From Acidimicrobiales bacterium (GTDB lineage: Bacteria; Actinomycetota; Acidimicrobiia; Acidimicrobiales; Iamiaceae): a stretch of 64,000 nucleotides of DNA. The DNA lies in contig JAODBM010000114.1 of NCBI GenBank assembly GCA_025463985.1, positions 45,643 through 109,642 of the forward strand, in the 5' to 3' direction. The stretch's first letter is position 1, and each line of letters starts with the position of its first letter. This document shows positions 9,469-19,395 of the stretch, in pieces. The notes beneath the pieces were generated by a model. The model was not told the DNA's origin and did not search any database. It worked only from the letters and a program-made list of their open reading frames with translations. Made by a program: the position numbers and the translations under genes.

Positions 9469-11292
9469 ATGCTGCCCTCGCCGGACACTGACGAGTTCGA
9501 TGCTTCCGGAGATGGGCCGATGGGCAGCGACTCGCCGCTGTACGGGGAGCCCCTCCCCTCGGCGCGGACCGGTGCGCTCTACAACGCTTTCTCGTACCCG
9601 ACCAAGATCGACGCCGAATCGGTCGCTCTGTTCATCGCTTCGCACACGAGGCCAGGCGACACGGTCCTTGACCCGTTCGGCGGAAGCGGGGCCACCGGAA
9701 TCGCGGTGATGCTGTGTGACCGGCCGACGGAGGGTATGCGCCGTAGAGCCGCTGCTCTTGGGATGGAACCAGTTTGGGGTCCCCGTTCGGCTGTTTTGTA
9801 CGAGCTCAGCGTCATAGGATCACTCCTTGGACAGGTGATGACGAACCCCCCACCCCGGGAGCGCTTTCTGCAGGCGGCATCGCAGGTCCTACGGCGTGTC
9901 CACCGCAAGCTGGGTTGGTGCTACGAGACCGTCTCGCCGAGCGGTGAGGCGGGAGAAATCCGGCATGTCATCTGGTCTGAAGTGCTTCGCTGCCCCTCGT
10001 GCGGCGAGGACATGTTGTTCTTCGACCTTGCCGTCAGGCGCAACCCGGCCAAGATCCTGCCTGCGGGTTCCTGTTCGTCCTGCAATGCGGCCGTGGTGGT
10101 CGCGGAGGCCGAGCGCAGGCTGGAGACGACGGTTGATCCCGTTACCGGGGAGAGGGTGCTCGGGCGTGTACGGGTTCCAGTGTGGGTCTACGGCAGCGCA
10201 GCATCTGGAAACTGGAGTCGTCGGGCCACCGAGGAGGACGTGGCTGCACTCGCTCGAATCTCCGACCTGTCCCCTGAGGCTTGGGTGCCGTCGTCCTCGG
10301 TCGAGTGGGGTGATCTGTACAGGTCCGGCTACCACCAAGGGATCTCGAGGGTCCATCACTTCTATACCCGGCGAAATCTGCTCGTCATGTCAGAACTCTG
10401 GGCAGAGGTCGATCGCCATCCCAAGTTCCTCGGAGATGCGCTTCGACTGTGGGTCCTTAGCTACAACTCGTCGCACTCGACCCTGATGACCCGGGTTGTT
10501 GCGAAGTCTGGTCAGCCCGATCTCGTTCTCACCGGAGCGCAATCGGGAGTCCTGTACGTGAGCAGCCTCCCGGTCGAGAAGAACATCCTCAAGGGACTTC
10601 AGCGAAAGTCGGCCGTCTTCGCCGATGCATTCTCCCTCACCGAAGGGTCGCGCAGCGCGGTTCAGGTGCTCAACGCGTCCAGTACATCGATGCAGCTGGA
10701 GGACTGCTCGGTTGACTACGTGTTCACGGATCCCCCCTTCGGCGGTTTCATTCCGTACTCGGAGATCAACTTCTTGAATGAAGCCTGGCTGGGCCGCCTT
10801 ACCGACACGCAGGATGAGGCGATCGTCAGCCCAGCGCAGGGCAAGGGCATCGCGGACTATCAGCTTCTGCTCAAGACCGTCTTTCGTGAGGTAGCGAGAG
10901 TTACGACCGAGCGAGCTCCTATGACGGTCATCTTCCACAGCTCACAGCCGGCCGTCTGGGAGGCAATCGGGGAGGCGTTCAGCTCGAACGGGCTCGTGGT
11001 CCTCAGGACCAGCGTTCTCGACAAGCTGCAACCGAGCTTCAAGCAGGTCGTCTCTGACGGCGGTACCCGTGGGGATGCGATCTTCCTGCTCGAGCACTCG
11101 GGAGCGAGTCGCCGTGCGGGTGCCGTGTCGGCTGGTGAACCCGATCCCCGTCAGGTCTCGGGACCAGTGGCGGTCTCGGGTGACCCCAAGCGCCTCTACT
11201 CGCTGTACGTGGGCGACTGCCTGAAGCGCGGCCACCGGGTCGTCCTGAGTGCACCCGAGTTCTACGCGCAACTACCAGCCCGCGAACCATGA
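9469..11292 (+). CDS. DNA methyltransferase with zinc ribbon (DUF1156/DNA methylase-like, DPPF motif)
   Basis: ATG at 9469; SAM motif VLDPFGGSGATGIAV, catalytic VFTDPPFGGFIPYSEINFLNEAWLG, CPSCGED...CSSCNA zinc-ribbon pair. Confidence 0.75.
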   Translation: MLPSPDTDEFDASGDGPMGSDSPLYGEPLPSARTGALYNAFSYPTKIDAESVALFIASHTRPGDTVLDPFGGSGATGIAVMLCDRPTEGMRRRAAALGMEPVWGPRSAVLYELSVIGSLLGQVMTNPPPRERFLQAASQVLRRVHRKLGWCYETVSPSGEAGEIRHVIWSEVLRCPSCGEDMLFFDLAVRRNPAKILPAGSCSSCNAAVVVAEAERRLETTVDPVTGERVLGRVRVPVWVYGSAASGNWSRRATEEDVAALARISDLSPEAWVPSSSVEWGDLYRSGYHQGISRVHHFYTRRNLLVMSELWAEVDRHPKFLGDALRLWVLSYNSSHSTLMTRVVAKSGQPDLVLTGAQSGVLYVSSLPVEKNILKGLQRKSAVFADAFSLTEGSRSAVQVLNASSTSMQLEDCSVDYVFTDPPFGGFIPYSEINFLNEAWLGRLTDTQDEAIVSPAQGKGIADYQLLLKTVFREVARVTTERAPMTVIFHSSQPAVWEAIGEAFSSNGLVVLRTSVLDKLQPSFKQVVSDGGTRGDAIFLLEHSGASRRAGAVSAGEPDPRQVSGPVAVSGDPKRLYSLYVGDCLKRGHRVVLSAPEFYAQLPAREP

Positions 11293-13367
11293 GTGTGACA
11301 CTGAGTCCTGACCTTCAGGCAGAGGAACGAAAGCGCCTAGGTCAGTACTTCTCGGGGCGTCGGCTCGCGCTACTACTAGCGCATCTGGCCCGAGCGGGGG
11401 CGGCCAAGTCGGTCGTCGATCCGATGGCGGGCGTGGGCGACATGTTGGCGGCCTCCCTCGAGCTGGGCGGCGGCACGGAGCGTGTGTACGGCGTGGAGAT
11501 TGACCCTGGTGCGGTAGAGCAGTCACGACAGCAGTTGCGGACCGCTTCAGGGTCGATCCTCGTGTCGGAGGGCGATGCCTTCAGCAGAAGCTCGTGGCCC
11601 GACCTCAGGCAGTGGTCACTTGTCATCACGAACCCGCCGTACGTTCGCTATCAACGTGGGGCGGGTGGATCCTTGGCAGGCCTCACGCTGCCCAGCCCCT
11701 CGGACGTCAGATGTGGATTGCTGTCCCTGGTGGAAGCAAACGAGGAACTATCGGTTGAAGAGCGACGCGTGTTTGCGGCCCTAGCTGCGGGCTACGGAGG
11801 ACTTGCCGATCTGGCCGTCCCGTCCTGGCTGCTCAGCGCCTCTCTCGTTCGGGAGGGTGGGACTCTGGCGATGGTGGTGCCGGACACCTGGCTTAGCCGG
11901 GACTACGCGGCGTCGGTTCTCTATGCGCTTTGCCGGTTCTTCAAGGTTGAGTTGGTCGTGGAGGATGCAGATGCCGTGTGGTTTCCCGATGCGCTGGTGC
12001 GCACCACCCTGCTTGTTGCTCGCCGGGTTGCTGACAGGGGAACGGCGTTCGCTGCTTCTGGCACGGGTTACCTCCGCGCCCGGCTGAACTCGTCGACGGT
12101 GGGGCCAGGAAGTGTTGTTGAGAGGATCTTTCCCGATCGTCCGGATCCGGACCTCGCCTTCACTGAGCGTCTCTACGAACTGCTCGAGGCACGATCAGAG
12201 TTCCAGAGTGGGCAGTGGTCCGCTAAGTGGCACGACGACCGAACACTGAGCGATCTCCTGCGGCAACGACAGGGTCCGACCTGGGTCGGCGTGTGTGAAG
12301 GACCGGGTCCTCGCGTCGAGAGCGGTTCACCGGCTCGGGCTCGCATCTGCCTTCCAGGAGACCTCCGCACCGCGCTCGAGGTTCCAGACACAGAACTACA
12401 GGGGATCGATTCGTTTGGGTGGACGGCAGGTCAGGGTCTGCGTACTGGCGGCAACAGATTCTTTTACCTTGACTTAGTCGCAGCAGGCACGAGCGAATCG
12501 CGTCTCTCACCCGGTGGGCTGAAAGGGCTTCCCGAACTCTCGGTACCGAATGTTCTGCTTGCGCCTGTCGTGCAGCGTCAGAGGGACTGTGATGCGGGGT
12601 TCGTCCAAACTGCCGAGGTTCGATCTCGGGTCCTCCTGTTGCGTGGCTGGGCGCTCGCCGAGGACATTGCCTTCACGAGGGAGGCCGGCGTTGCATGCCA
12701 TGACCGGCCACTGCCCGAGGCGCTTGCCGAACATATCCGACGGAGTGCGCACCTAAATGTCGGGTCGGCCGAGGAGCCTCGAAGACTTCCAGAGCTTTCG
12801 GCAGTTCGAACGAACGTAAAAGCACCCGATTCGGCTAGGCCTGACCGATCCCCGAGCCATTGGTACCAACTGCCGGCACTTGCTCCGCGCCACACCCCGA
12901 ACCTCTTCCTTGCGAGGGTCAACCATCTCCACCCTCGGGCGCTTCGGAGTGCGACGCCCGGATTGATCGTCGACGCGAACTTCACCACCTTCTGGCCAAC
13001 CAGTGCAGGGGCCGTTTCGGAGCATGTCATTCTTGCCCTGATGAACAGTTCCTGGGTTCGAGCTCAGCTGGAGCTCTCGGCGACGGTGCTCGGAGGAGGG
13101 GCCTTGAAGGTCGAGGCAGCACATGTTCGACGGCTCGCGTTTCCATCGCCTTCGCCGTCCGCGCTCGAGTCATTGGAAACCTGCGGGCGCGCTCTGGGCG
13201 AGCCCCGTCAGTCTGAGGCGGCTCTCACGATGATCGATCGAACGCTGATCGAAGCCCTTCCCGGGCCAGGTGCGGACGAACGCCAGAATGTCTTAGCCAG
13301 ACTCTCTGCGGATCGGCTGATCACTAGGTCCTCGCGGCTCTCGCTCCGGCACGCCGGAGAGCGTTAG
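11289..13367 (+). CDS. N6-adenine-type DNA methyltransferase (NPPY)
   Basis: RKRLGQYFSGRRLALLLAHLA...VVDPMAGVGDMLAAS...VYGVEIDPGAVEQSR...LVITNPPYVRYQRG; 4 bp overlap with the preceding methylase. Confidence 0.85.
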   Translation: MSVTLSPDLQAEERKRLGQYFSGRRLALLLAHLARAGAAKSVVDPMAGVGDMLAASLELGGGTERVYGVEIDPGAVEQSRQQLRTASGSILVSEGDAFSRSSWPDLRQWSLVITNPPYVRYQRGAGGSLAGLTLPSPSDVRCGLLSLVEANEELSVEERRVFAALAAGYGGLADLAVPSWLLSASLVREGGTLAMVVPDTWLSRDYAASVLYALCRFFKVELVVEDADAVWFPDALVRTTLLVARRVADRGTAFAASGTGYLRARLNSSTVGPGSVVERIFPDRPDPDLAFTERLYELLEARSEFQSGQWSAKWHDDRTLSDLLRQRQGPTWVGVCEGPGPRVESGSPARARICLPGDLRTALEVPDTELQGIDSFGWTAGQGLRTGGNRFFYLDLVAAGTSESRLSPGGLKGLPELSVPNVLLAPVVQRQRDCDAGFVQTAEVRSRVLLLRGWALAEDIAFTREAGVACHDRPLPEALAEHIRRSAHLNVGSAEEPRRLPELSAVRTNVKAPDSARPDRSPSHWYQLPALAPRHTPNLFLARVNHLHPRALRSATPGLIVDANFTTFWPTSAGAVSEHVILALMNSSWVRAQLELSATVLGGGALKVEAAHVRRLAFPSPSPSALESLETCGRALGEPRQSEAALTMIDRTLIEALPGPGADERQNVLARLSADRLITRSSRLSLRHAGER

Positions 13368-14833
13368 CCCAAGCTGGCTGTGAGGCTTTCGCCGGCTGCC
13401 CTCTGGAAGTCGTCCCACGCCAAGTCGCTAGCGGTGTCGGATGGCTGTGGGTACGGCAGGGCGATCAATGTGAGGCGCATCTGCCCGTCTCGCTGTCGGA
13501 CCAGCTCGCGTACCACCCGGCCTTGTCCATTCGCGGGGTAAATCAGGGCACACCGGTCGACTGCGCTGCCGCCAAGATGCGCCAGATGACCGTACGCGAA
13601 GATCTGGTTGGAGTCTTCCGCCTGTGGGAGGTTCCGGGGTTCGTCCTTGTACTTGGCATCGAGGCACCAGACGGCATCAACGCCTCCGGTGGTGAGCCGG
13701 GCGAGATAGTCCGGGTAGCGATCGGAGGTCTCGGTTCCGTTGGCTGAGTGCCATGGGGCTGGGACCTCAACGTCGGGTCCTCCCGCTCGGTTGTCGGCGT
13801 TGATCCTGAGCGTGCTTACCCGAGGCGAGCGCAGCAGTGCATCGCCAACCAACTTCTCCCAAAGTTTGTCCGTCGGGATGGAGAGAACGAAGCCCGGAGT
13901 GTCATCAGGTGTGGGCGGTGCGGGGGTCCGTGGATCGTCGATGAGGATGGTTCGAGCGACTTGTAGGGGTGAGCGGAATGTTCGCTCATACCTTGAGAGC
14001 CGAATGGACCTCGACAGCCGGAATGCGATCCGGCGGTCGATGATCGGGACCGCCTCGAGCCCTCGGACAAGCCGCACGGCTCGGCTCTGAATCGGTCGGA
14101 AGAGCTCGTTCGTCTCCTGTGTTCCGGGATAGCGCGCAACCACGTGGAGCGCTGCGAGGAGCACCTTCGCCAGATCTGTCGCCGTCGAGTGCTCATCGAA
14201 TCGGCAAAGCACCCTGGGCTGTCGGGTGGCGAGAGTGACTGCAAACGAGGAATCGAGGATGCGGCCCTTTGGGGAAAGCAGCCACTCGTCCGTCTCGACG
14301 TAGTGCGCCCTTAGACGGTTGAGCAACGGCTCGACCTCTGAGACAAATCGCCTGTAGGCGATCAGTCTGAGGAGGATGTGGCGATCTCCGCCCGTTGGAA
14401 TTTGCTCGTCAACCAGGCTGAGTTGGCAACGATCGAATAGCTCGACCATGTCCAGGAGCGACCCCACACCGGGAGTCGGCCCACCGATCGTTTCGGCTCG
14501 GAAATCCCGCCCGATCGATTGCTCGACCTCCAGGAGCTCGGGGTCGGAGTGAGATGCCGTCGCCAGCCAACTGCGCAACGCGTCGAGTAGCGACGTGGGC
14601 GCGTCAACCGCGATGACGTCACCTTCGTAGGCCACGAGACTCAACGGCTGGTTGCTCTCCCATTGAGTCCGGATCAGCCGGGCCTCTCCATCTCGCCATA
14701 CCTTCGGGAGGACGGTCAGGCTCATGCTTCCACCTTTGCTGGCGAAGGCGAGGAAGCCAACTCGCTTGCGCTTGGGAGAAGCCCGCAGGAGCAGCTCAGC
14801 CATCGCCAGGTGCCGCCACGGCATCACCAACAT
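13364..14833 (-). CDS. McrC-like PD-(D/E)XK restriction subunit
   Basis: YERTFRSPLQVARTILI...FVLSIPTDKLWEKLVGDALLR...GGPDVEVP...GGVDAVWCLDAKYKDEP...DSNQIFAYGHLAHLGG; McrC architecture. Start uncertain (ATGs at 14833, 14803, 14725). Confidence 0.75.
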   Translation of the reverse strand: MLVMPWRHLAMAELLLRASPKRKRVGFLAFASKGGSMSLTVLPKVWRDGEARLIRTQWESNQPLSLVAYEGDVIAVDAPTSLLDALRSWLATASHSDPELLEVEQSIGRDFRAETIGGPTPGVGSLLDMVELFDRCQLSLVDEQIPTGGDRHILLRLIAYRRFVSEVEPLLNRLRAHYVETDEWLLSPKGRILDSSFAVTLATRQPRVLCRFDEHSTATDLAKVLLAALHVVARYPGTQETNELFRPIQSRAVRLVRGLEAVPIIDRRIAFRLSRSIRLSRYERTFRSPLQVARTILIDDPRTPAPPTPDDTPGFVLSIPTDKLWEKLVGDALLRSPRVSTLRINADNRAGGPDVEVPAPWHSANGTETSDRYPDYLARLTTGGVDAVWCLDAKYKDEPRNLPQAEDSNQIFAYGHLAHLGGSAVDRCALIYPANGQGRVVRELVRQRDGQMRLTLIALPYPQPSDTASDLAWDDFQRAAGESLTASLG

Positions 14834-16517
14834 CTGGTGGTGTATGACCTGGATCTTGAGGATCTGGCGCTGCGTCCTGAACGTCGGCTTCGGCCGGGTC
14901 TAGTGGTGCCTGCGCTGGGTCCGGCGTAGCAGATGCAATGTCCGGGGGAGCCTGGTCCAGAATCACGAGGGTTCGACCCAGGTCGTGGCCGACCACGCGT
15001 AGCCAGATAGACATCTCAGCCAAGAAGTGGTCGAACTGGGTCAGTGCTGGGCCGTTCGCTGGCGAACCGTGCGTTGCCTGCCAGCTCGCCCTCTGGGTCG
15101 TATCGAGCAGATCCTCGATTCCGTTTGAAACCGCAAGCTCCACGAGCTGGGGGAGTATTGCGTAGCGCCAGGTCAACCTAGGTTCGCTCGCATTCGAGGC
15201 CCGCAACTTTGGCATGTCGAATAGACCAAAGTCGCGTCCGCTTGCATTGGCAACAGACCGGTCGTGCCAGGCGCTTAGTGCCTTCAGGACGGCGATCCGG
15301 GCATCGCTCCGATCAATGCGTTGCAGGACTAGATCTCCATTCTCTGCCACTGACCAGATGAGGATGCGGTGCTCGAAATGCTTCGCCTCGGGATGGTCCG
15401 CCACCCCGTCGATCTGGTTGGCGACTGCGCTGAGGTTCTCTCCATCCGCCGTCGTGCCCTGCAGGCGGATCCGCCATACGGGCGAGGCGTTGTAAAGGAT
15501 CTGGTTGTCGGTGTAACGGTCGCCCTCATATCTGACTACGAACGAATCGACGCGCTGGCGGTCAGGGTCTGGCTCGCCAATCGGCGCGTCCGGCGGTCCG
15601 AGTGGGTAGAACAACTCCAGGCTGCCCCCCATGCCACTCACACCGTGCTCAGCGAGGTCGAACTGATTCCGACTGCCACCATTTCCGGAACGGACCTCAG
15701 TCCAGAACGCGCGCTCCGCACCAGCCTGGGCCGCACCGAGTGCCAGCGCGAGACCAGGGTCATTCGTCGAAGCGATGTCGAAGAGATAGCTGTGACCGAG
15801 TTCGCCGTCCGGTCCGAGCGCAGGTCGGAGGACGTCCTTGTTGACTGAAGTGAGCATCGCAATCGATTCCGCGGCCAGGGCGGCTACCTGCGGACCGCGC
15901 GCCTGAGCGAGGCGTTCGCTGAGCATGGCACCGCCGAGCGGTGGAACCCGGACAAACGCGAAACGTCGACGGAGGGCAGCGTCCAGCGGGGCGATCGACT
16001 GGTCCGACGTGTTCATTGTCCCGAGGACATAGATATTGTCAGGGACCGAGAATTGCCGAGCCGAGTAGGGCAAGGTAACGATCGAGCCGCTCGTCCAAGT
16101 GCCGGCTGCTGCATCCCACCGAGTTCTCTTCGATTTCTCGAGCGTCAGTAGAAGGTCGCCCAGGACCTTTGGCACGTTGGACCGATTCACCTCATCCAGA
16201 AGTAGGAGGAAATCGGCACCGGGGTTGGCTTCTGCGATGACTACGGCTCGGGTCATGAAGCCGTTGCGCAAGGCGAAGGCTCCTGTGTGCTCGTTGTAGC
16301 GCAGGCCCTCCACGAAGTCCTCATACGAGGTACTTGGGTGCATTGTGATCGCGTATTCTCCCTGGCCCGCTCCGAGGAGCGGCCGACCCGTGAATGCGCT
16401 CCACCGCTCGGCAATCTCATCCACGACGAACGTCTTTCCCGTGCCGGGGGCCCCCTCAAGGATCACGTTGTGAAAACGTTGAAGTGCTGCGATCGCCTCG
16501 TCTGCGAGAGACACCAC
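14796..16517 (-). CDS. McrB-like AAA+ ATPase/GTPase
   Basis: Walker A EGAPGTGKT; ITMHPSTSYEDFVEGLRYN; Walker B LLLLDEVNRSNVPKVLGDLLLTLE; NIYVLGTMNTSDQSIAPLDAALRRRFAFV (McrB-type signature). Confidence 0.85.
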   Translation of the reverse strand: MVSLADEAIAALQRFHNVILEGAPGTGKTFVVDEIAERWSAFTGRPLLGAGQGEYAITMHPSTSYEDFVEGLRYNEHTGAFALRNGFMTRAVVIAEANPGADFLLLLDEVNRSNVPKVLGDLLLTLEKSKRTRWDAAAGTWTSGSIVTLPYSARQFSVPDNIYVLGTMNTSDQSIAPLDAALRRRFAFVRVPPLGGAMLSERLAQARGPQVAALAAESIAMLTSVNKDVLRPALGPDGELGHSYLFDIASTNDPGLALALGAAQAGAERAFWTEVRSGNGGSRNQFDLAEHGVSGMGGSLELFYPLGPPDAPIGEPDPDRQRVDSFVVRYEGDRYTDNQILYNASPVWRIRLQGTTADGENLSAVANQIDGVADHPEAKHFEHRILIWSVAENGDLVLQRIDRSDARIAVLKALSAWHDRSVANASGRDFGLFDMPKLRASNASEPRLTWRYAILPQLVELAVSNGIEDLLDTTQRASWQATHGSPANGPALTQFDHFLAEMSIWLRVVGHDLGRTLVILDQAPPDIASATPDPAQAPLDPAEADVQDAAPDPQDPGHTPPDVGDAVAAPGDG

Positions 16518-17196
16518 CGTGCTGTAACCCCCCTGATCTGACAGCGGTGCGCTGCCTGATCTTGCAACTGGCTGAGGCCGGTCATCCTTGCAGGTCCGCT
16601 GGTCGAGGTGTCTTCGAAGGACGCCACCACATCGCCCTCGGTTGTGCTGGCGCCTCGGGTCGGGGCCATGCAGGCGAGGCGCGAGAGATCAGGGGCGTAG
16701 GTCGGGTGGGGTGAAGGTCCCAGGAACTGCGTCGAACGCTCCATCGAGGTTGGTAGTTGGGTGTGCGATTACCTGGCTGAACGCAGCTCGCATGGTCAAC
16801 AGACGTGGGCTTCACCCAGGACCTCCCAGAGACACTCAGAGATGCTCGTCTGTCCCTCGCCTAGCGGCGACTCGATCGGAACTAGCGGCTTGCCGACGCT
16901 GTGACCAGAGCCTGTCCCCACCGATCCCGGCGGCAAGACCCGGCTGGGCTCGAGCTCTGCCTCGATCGCAGCAGCGGCTTCCTCCCACTGCCCGCAGACC
17001 GCCGACCGCCGGATGATGGGCTCTCGACCAGCTAACGGAGGACGAGATGACCACGATCGTGTCCGACCGAACGCGGACGTGCGTGTCACGCAAAAGCGAG
17101 GGCGGTCCCTGCACGGCTAGCGTTTCGCCGGCGGCAAGTCAGGTTTCAACTGTTCCGAACACATGCGAACGCACGAGGTGCGTCAGAGAGGGATTT

Positions 17197-18456
17197 ATGA
17201 GGCTCACCGGCCTGACTGTGGAGAACTGGAAGTCCTTCCGAGAGCCATCCCACTTGGAGCTCAGGCCACTGACCATTCTTCTGGGCCGCAACAATGCCGG
17301 CAAGAGTGCTCTGACGAGGCTTCCCCTTCTTCTTGCCGCTGGGTTCGGCGGACAAGTTGGACCGCCACTTCCCTTTGATCTCTCACAAGCCGACGTCGGG
17401 CGGATCCTTCCCGATGTAATCTATAAACGCCTCGCTCACGGAAGTGTCACCCTCGCAGCGGATTTGCAGACCCAGGCGAGTGATTCTCTCAGGGTGACCT
17501 TCCGGGTCCAGAATATTGATGAACTAAAGCTGCAGCTGCTGACAGAATGGTCGGTCAGCAAGAACGGCGACAAGGTCGCAGAGCTATTGTGGATTGGTAG
17601 CGATCCTCGTGCCTCGATCCAACCATATCGAGACAGCGTTAGTGACGTCGATATCCTTCTTGCCTTTGATGGGTTGGTACCCCGGCCCGATCAAGACAGC
17701 GAACTCACTGAAGTATTCACCAGCGTCTTGTCCGACCTTTCTGAGAAGCTGTTTGTCACTTACCTCGGACCGTTTAGAGAACAACCGAAGCGGAGCTATG
17801 AGTATCCGGGAACCGATCCAGACCACGTAGGTACGCACGGAGCGGGAGTCGCTGGGATCCTTGGCTCCGATGCACTCCGACGACAGGGTCGCCTTGTTGG
17901 CCAGGTCGCAGACGGCATGGAGGATCTGATTGGCCCATGGCGTCTTGCTGTCGAGCCATCGGGAGATGCTTTCAGGTTGGAACTCGTGTCGACTTCAGAC
18001 GCCGCGCTGCGGATAAACCTGGTTGATGTCGGGACCGGGGTGTCTCAGGTCATGCCGATCGTGGTGCAACGTGTCATGGATCGCAACCAGGAGGATCATG
18101 ATTTCCTTGAGGTCGTCGAACAGCCAGAGCTACACCTTCACCCTCGGGCGCACCTGCCGCTTGCTGATCTCTACATAACGGGGGCTCAGCGCACGGGTGC
18201 ACAGTTCGTTGTGGAAACCCACTCAGAAAACTTCGTGCTTCGAGTTAGGCGCCGCATTGCCGAGGGGTTGTTCGATCCAGATCTACTAGCGCTCTACTAC
18301 ATCGAGCACGACGGACAGGAAGCGACTGTTCGAAGGATCGAAATAGGCCCACTCGGGGATGTGGACTATTGGCCCTCGGGTGTCTTCTCCGAAGACTATG
18401 AGGAGACACGCCACTTGGCGGAGGCGCAGTTGGCCCGGGATCCAGATGCTGGTTGA
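17197..18456 (+). CDS. ABC/SMC-type ATPase, DUF3696/OLD-like
   Basis: ATG at 17197: MRLTGLTVENWKSF...ILLGRNNAGKSAL; YLGPFREQPKRSYEYPG; DVGTGVSQVMPIVV; VEQPELHLHPRAHLPLADLYI; FVVETHSENFVLRVRRRIAEG; WPSGVFSEDYEE. Confidence 0.82.
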   Translation: MRLTGLTVENWKSFREPSHLELRPLTILLGRNNAGKSALTRLPLLLAAGFGGQVGPPLPFDLSQADVGRILPDVIYKRLAHGSVTLAADLQTQASDSLRVTFRVQNIDELKLQLLTEWSVSKNGDKVAELLWIGSDPRASIQPYRDSVSDVDILLAFDGLVPRPDQDSELTEVFTSVLSDLSEKLFVTYLGPFREQPKRSYEYPGTDPDHVGTHGAGVAGILGSDALRRQGRLVGQVADGMEDLIGPWRLAVEPSGDAFRLELVSTSDAALRINLVDVGTGVSQVMPIVVQRVMDRNQEDHDFLEVVEQPELHLHPRAHLPLADLYITGAQRTGAQFVVETHSENFVLRVRRRIAEGLFDPDLLALYYIEHDGQEATVRRIEIGPLGDVDYWPSGVFSEDYEETRHLAEAQLARDPDAG

Positions 18457-19390
18457 GGTTTCTGCGGATCTCCTAGGTGACCCGGATGGCCATGGATGCT
18501 GTGACGCGATGCTGCTGATGTGGACTCGGCGGAAGCACGAATGGGCACTGTCATCTCCGGCCGGGCTCGATCAACTCCTGAGCAGCAGCTGGTACGAGTC
18601 TGGCCTCACGGCCGACCGTAAAAAAACGGTTCGGGCGCTCGCGGAGCATGGGTTTCAGGCCCAGGCCGCTTACGGAGGTCCCCAGACCACCATAGGCTTA
18701 GTCGGTGGAGACGATGGCGCCCGCCAGATTGAGAGTCTGTTCCACCCAGCGGTTCTTGTCGTGGAAAACGCCGAATCCGACTCCACCTTCGTTCGGTCAA
18801 TCCTGCAGGCATACGACGAGCGAGCGCTCCTTGAGGCGATCGACAAGTCGTGGATTGTGTTTCGCCACAGTGGCGGGTCTGGCGGGGTTGTCGATCGAAT
18901 GTTGGCCGAGCTGCGAGTCGTCGGATACGCGGAGCGCCTTGCAGCGCTTCTCGACTCGGATAGTCGCTGGCCCGGTGAGGTGACGGTCAATCATAAGAAG
19001 GCACAACAGTTGGCGGACGAGGGTATGCGAGTGCACGTCCTCGCCAAGCGCGAGGTCGAGAACTACATTCCCAACCGAGCACTGGCGGTTCGGGTGAGTT
19101 GCCGGGATCTGATTCGGTGGCTCAAATTGCTCAGTCATGAGCAGCGTTCTTACTACGATATGAAGAAGGGATTTCCTGCCGCGGCCCCAGTCGATGAGGC
19201 CTACGTCTCGCTATGGGAGGATCTCGACGCAGGAGCTAGGACGCACCTCGAAGAAGGCCTCGGTGATAGCGTCCTCGGAGTGCTCCCGATTGCCATAGCC
19301 TCACTACGGCCCGCCGACTTCGATGGTCCCGACCTTAACGCCAGCGCGGAACTTCTCACCCTAATTGAGTTGTTGAAGAGCATGGTCTGA
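18446..19390 (+). CDS. TOPRIM/DUF4435-like protein, putative nuclease partner of the upstream ATPase
   Basis: ATG at 18446 overlaps ATPase stop by 11 bp; VLVVENAESDSTFVRSIL (candidate catalytic E), RHSGGSGGVVDRM, LLDSDSRW (DxD), VHVLAKREVENYIPN reminiscent of OLD/AriB-like TOPRIM proteins. Confidence 0.5.
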   Translation: MLVEVSADLLGDPDGHGCCDAMLLMWTRRKHEWALSSPAGLDQLLSSSWYESGLTADRKKTVRALAEHGFQAQAAYGGPQTTIGLVGGDDGARQIESLFHPAVLVVENAESDSTFVRSILQAYDERALLEAIDKSWIVFRHSGGSGGVVDRMLAELRVVGYAERLAALLDSDSRWPGEVTVNHKKAQQLADEGMRVHVLAKREVENYIPNRALAVRVSCRDLIRWLKLLSHEQRSYYDMKKGFPAAAPVDEAYVSLWEDLDAGARTHLEEGLGDSVLGVLPIAIASLRPADFDGPDLNASAELLTLIELLKSMV

Positions 19391-19395
19391 AATCT

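Noticed and set aside
9469-16517. BREX, DISARM or type I R-M system
   Set aside because: No PglZ, BrxC, SNF2-like helicase, HsdR or HsdS-like proteins seen; the AAA+ protein has McrB signatures and its partner McrC-like motifs.
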